A stretch of DNA of 9,295 bases from Desulfocapsaceae bacterium (lineage in GTDB: Bacteria; Desulfobacterota; Desulfobulbia; Desulfobulbales; Desulfocapsaceae): NCBI GenBank assembly GCA_029934775.1, contig JAOZLO010000084.1, positions 1-9,295 of the forward strand, written 5' to 3'. Of this stretch, positions 7,023 through 9,295 are shown in pieces. How positions within the stretch are numbered: position 1 is the stretch's first letter; every line of letters starts with the position of its first letter. The notes beneath the pieces were generated by a model. It saw only the letters and a list, made by a program, of their open reading frames with translations, had not been told where the DNA came from and ran no database searches. The position numbers were made by a program, and so were the translations under genes.

Positions 7023-8880
7023 CTTCTACTCCCATGGCATGGCTGCAGTTTTCTTTTGCATTGCAGGTGCTGCAATTTGGTTCCGGATACTCTGCAGCCT
7101 CAGTCTCTTTTTTTACACTGCATTCGACGATGATATCAAATTCCTCTCCATCCAGAGTCTCGACCTGGAGTAAAATTTCAGCAAGATTATCCAGAAGGCA
7201 TCTTTCCTGGGAAAGAATAAGAATTGCCTGGTCAAAACAACTACTTAGAAGTTCGTTTACCTCCCGATCAATAAATTTTTCAGTATCATGCCCCATGGGC
7301 AGCCGCCCGCTTACTCCTTCAATAAATCCACCACTTTCTACAGTGAAGGCCTGAGGACCGAGAGTGGTGCTCATGCCCCATTTACAGATCATGTCAGTGG
7401 CAATACGTGTGGCAGTAAGCAGATCTCCCTGGGCACCTGTAGTTTGTTGCTTAAACACCAATTCTTCTGCGGCACGTCCTCCCATAAGGACAATTATTTT
7501 GCTGAGTAGATACTGCTTTGAATAGGCATGATGGTCACTGATGGCGATCTGCTGTGTCTGTCCAAGGGCCATACCTCTTGGAACGATAGTTATTTTGTGT
7601 AACGGGTCAGAGTCCGGTAATTTATTGGCAAGAATTCCATGACCTGCCTCATGGTAGGCGAGAACTTTTCGATCATGATCAGTCATGATCAACCCCTTGC
7701 GCTCAACGCCCATCAAAATGCGATCACGTGCTTTTTCAAAATCTTCATGGAGGATGTGATCCTGCTTCTTCCTCGCTGCCATGAGTGCGGCCTCATTGAC
7801 AAGGTTGGCAAGCTCTGCACCTGTAAATCCGGGAGTTGCCTGAGCAAGAATTTCAAAGTCAATTTCTGGATGCAGAATGACTTTCTGGCCATGTACTTCC
7901 AGTATTTTTTTTCTTCCCTTTACATCAGGAGCCAGCAGGTTGATCTGTCGATCAAAGCGGCCTGGTCGCTTTAAGGCTGAATCAAGGATATCCGGCCTAT
8001 TGGTGGCCGCCAGCACGACAACAGTGTCCCCGGTATCAAAGCCGTCCATCTCCACCAATAGAGCATTAAGCGTCTGGCCTCTCTCTTCCTGTCCTCCTGC
8101 TGAGCTGCCACTTGTTCTGCTGCCACCAACTGCGTCTATTTCATCAATAAAAATAATGGAGGGACAGTTTTCCTTTGCCTCTTTAAAAAGATCTCTGACC
8201 CTGGATGCTCCAACTCCGACAAACATTTCAACAAAGTCAGAGCCACTGAAACTGTAGAAAGGCACACCGGCTTCACCTGCAACTGCCTTTGCCAAGAGCG
8301 TTTTTCCGGTTCCAGGTGGACCTTGAAGGAGAATACCTTTGGGAATGGTTGCCCCGATTTTTGTAAAATTGCCTGGAGATTTGAGAAAAGAAACCACCTC
8401 CTCTAACTCTTCCTTTGCTTCAGGTATGCCGGCAATATTCTCAAAGGTGATGTTGAGTTTTTGTCTGCCCTGGTTGACGAGTTTGTCACTGGCAAAGTTG
8501 TTTTCCTCTTTTTTGTTTCTTTGCAGAGACCACCATGCCACCAGTATCAAGATGATTATAAATACAGCAATTAGAGTTGTATAGATCAGGTTAAACCTGT
8601 CTTCTTTCACTGTTACACGAATATCTTTTCCTTGAATTCTTTCCAGGAATCTTCCAACATCTGGTACTGTTGACACAAAAGTACGTTCGTCCCGATCGGT
8701 AAACACGACTCTGTTGCCGGTAAACTCAAGTACAACAAGCTGGTTATTATTGAGCCGTTTAATAAGTTCACTGTAGTCCTGGCCTGGATGCCTGTGTTCC
8801 ACAAACCAGAGTAATGCCAGGAACAGGACTAAAACAGAAAAAAGAAAACAGACGAGTAAGTTTCTGACAAGAATGGCCAT
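7006..8880 (-). CDS. ftsH: ATP-dependent zinc metalloprotease FtsH, copy A
   Basis: Paralogue of copy B and first gene of the sensor-kinase-regulator operon. The ATG at 8880 (MAILVRN) gives 624 aa and lines up with copy B. An in-frame ATG at 8937 would add 19 residues but would start only about 9 nt after the predicted σ54 transcription start. Seen in order: TM1 about 4-27, a short periplasmic domain, TM2 about 99-118, Walker A GPPGTGKT 187-194, pore loop FVGVG from 220, Walker B IIFIDEID near 242-249, RPGRFDR near 305-311, HEAGH 410-414 and third-ligand Asp 486. The protease should be active. The tail carries C603-X2-C606-X5-C612-X-H614. Placing a protease in the same transcript as a two-component system suggests feedback: it may be induced by the system, degrade a component of it, or both. 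Confidence 0.96.
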   Translation of the reverse strand: MAILVRNLLVCFLFSVLVLFLALLWFVEHRHPGQDYSELIKRLNNNQLVVLEFTGNRVVFTDRDERTFVSTVPDVGRFLERIQGKDIRVTVKEDRFNLIYTTLIAVFIIILILVAWWSLQRNKKEENNFASDKLVNQGRQKLNITFENIAGIPEAKEELEEVVSFLKSPGNFTKIGATIPKGILLQGPPGTGKTLLAKAVAGEAGVPFYSFSGSDFVEMFVGVGASRVRDLFKEAKENCPSIIFIDEIDAVGGSRTSGSSAGGQEERGQTLNALLVEMDGFDTGDTVVVLAATNRPDILDSALKRPGRFDRQINLLAPDVKGRKKILEVHGQKVILHPEIDFEILAQATPGFTGAELANLVNEAALMAARKKQDHILHEDFEKARDRILMGVERKGLIMTDHDRKVLAYHEAGHGILANKLPDSDPLHKITIVPRGMALGQTQQIAISDHHAYSKQYLLSKIIVLMGGRAAEELVFKQQTTGAQGDLLTATRIATDMICKWGMSTTLGPQAFTVESGGFIEGVSGRLPMGHDTEKFIDREVNELLSSCFDQAILILSQERCLLDNLAEILLQVETLDGEEFDIIVECSVKKETEAAEYPEPNCSTCNAKENCSHAMGVEDEITA

Positions 8881-8956
8881 GGCAGTTGTACTTCCAGGAA
8901 AAAATATGATTTTGTCAAAATGGAGAAAATAACTCATTTATCCGGAATTTAACTTA

Positions 8957-8972
8957 TGCAATTTTCTAACCG
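8957..8972 (-). promoter_or_regulatory. Candidate σ54 promoter for ftsH copy A and the two-component operon
   Basis: On the minus strand CGGTTAG-N4-TTGCA. The -12 element TTGCA is a full match, and GG-N10-GC spacing is exact. The -24 element matches the consensus TGGCACG only at GG and the last G. The predicted start is near 8946, about 66 nt before the ATG at 8880. The call is supported by the σ54 activator being encoded in the same operon (autoregulation), but it is clearly weaker than the promoter at 2938-2953. Confidence 0.5.
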
Positions 8973-9037
8973 GACACCGCTAAATGATAATACGTGTTGG
9001 AAAATAATACACTCATTAATAGGTTGAAAATGCATTC

Positions 9038-9182
9038 TAGGAGGCTGTCCGAGAATAGGCATTTTTTCTTAAATCGAGGTTTCACAGAAAAATAAGCACA
9101 GCCATATACGTGATATCGCGAGCATTGTTTTCCGGGAAATAACGAAGAGTTGGGGTAAAATGCATTCTCGGACAGGCTCCTA
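9038..9182. mobile_element. MITE-like element with 19-bp terminal inverted repeats
   Basis: TAGGAGGCTGTCCGAGAAT (9038-9056) and the complement of ATTCTCGGACAGGCTCCTA (9164-9182) agree at 18 of 19 positions. The intervening ~107 bp has no coding potential. Outside lies a second inverted pair, TGCATTCTAGGAG (9031-9043, overlapping the left end) and CTCCTAGAATGCA (9190-9202). The right end is therefore a 42-bp imperfect palindrome centred on TCCTAGGA. This fits a non-autonomous transposon or insertion-sequence remnant with no transposase. I cannot assign an IS family. Confidence 0.65.
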
Positions 9183-9207
9183 GGACGGGCTCCTAGAATG
9201 CACATAC

Positions 9208-9239
9208 AAAAAAAACCGGAAGGATATAAATCCTGCCGG
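9208..9239 (-). terminator. Intrinsic terminator of an upstream minus-strand gene
   Basis: On the minus strand CCGGCAGGAT pairs with ATCCTTCCGG (one mismatch, 4-base loop) and is followed by eight T. A T-rich stretch also follows the stem on the plus strand, so it may work both ways. It insulates the operon below from whatever gene lies beyond the window. Confidence 0.85.
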
Positions 9240-9295
9240 CTTTCTTTTTTTAGTTCTACGTGTATTATTTTTTTATTTACATTCCAGCTAACGCT

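Larger units (their letters stand above)
8881..9295. other. Non-coding leader upstream of ftsH copy A
   Basis: About 415 bases with no convincing gene. In the minus direction it holds an intrinsic terminator (for a gene beyond the window edge), a MITE-like inverted-repeat element, and a candidate σ54 promoter for ftsH copy A. At the very edge one minus-strand frame reads Leu-Ala-Gly-Met then TAA at 9279-9277. That could be the last codons of a gene outside the window, but five codons prove nothing. Confidence 0.6.

Noticed and set aside
8988..9004. Partial similarity (CAACAC-N-TATT on the minus strand) to the candidate enhancer at 3071-3094
   Set aside because: Only one half-site matches, the dyad is lost, and it is too close (about 30 bp) to the σ54 promoter for a typical enhancer.
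8966..9205. 79-codon minus-strand frame upstream of ftsH copy A
   Set aside because: Runs across the inverted-repeat element and the candidate promoter; no domain and no good ribosome-binding site.

Overview
The window holds one compact locus with every gene on the minus strand; the description below follows transcription, from high to low coordinates. Long proteins, σ54-type control, an NtrC-family regulator, many PAS/Cys sensor features and moderate-to-low GC suggest a Gram-negative environmental bacterium. Desulfobacterota (sulfate- or sulfur-cycling relatives) is my best guess, but it is an inference from gene style and not from a marker gene.

Layout. (1) 9295-8881: a non-coding leader with an intrinsic terminator, a ~145-bp MITE-like element with 19-bp terminal inverted repeats, and a candidate σ54 promoter. 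(2) 8880-3157: four tightly packed, overlapping or abutting genes. They encode FtsH copy A (membrane AAA+ zinc protease), a two-TM sensor ending in a degenerate histidine-kinase dimerisation helix pair, a soluble PAS-HisKA-HATPase kinase, and a σ54-dependent response regulator (REC-PAS-AAA+-Fis). (3) 3156-2869: a 27-bp perfect hairpin acting as a likely bidirectional terminator, a candidate enhancer site, AT-rich DNA, and a near-consensus σ54 promoter. (4) 2868-2388: two small paralogous single-TM proteins of 68 and about 72 residues. (5) 2387-1902: a terminator, a second perfect stem-loop, a possible σ70 promoter and an ACAGAG-type palindromic repeat. (6) 1901-30: a second complete FtsH (copy B).

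Working model (inference). The locus looks like a self-contained membrane-stress or membrane-proteolysis circuit. A membrane sensor that has lost its phospho-histidine would pair with a separate soluble kinase encoded by the overlapping next gene. The kinase would phosphorylate the σ54 activator, which would drive the small membrane proteins and, through the weaker σ54 promoter, its own operon including FtsH A. The small proteins are candidates for FtsH substrates, adaptors or inhibitors. Both FtsH copies share an unusual C-terminal C-X2-C-X5-C-X-H tail, and the kinase PAS carries a C-X3-H-X5-H-X2-C cluster, so a metal or redox input is possible. No RNA genes or CRISPR array were seen.
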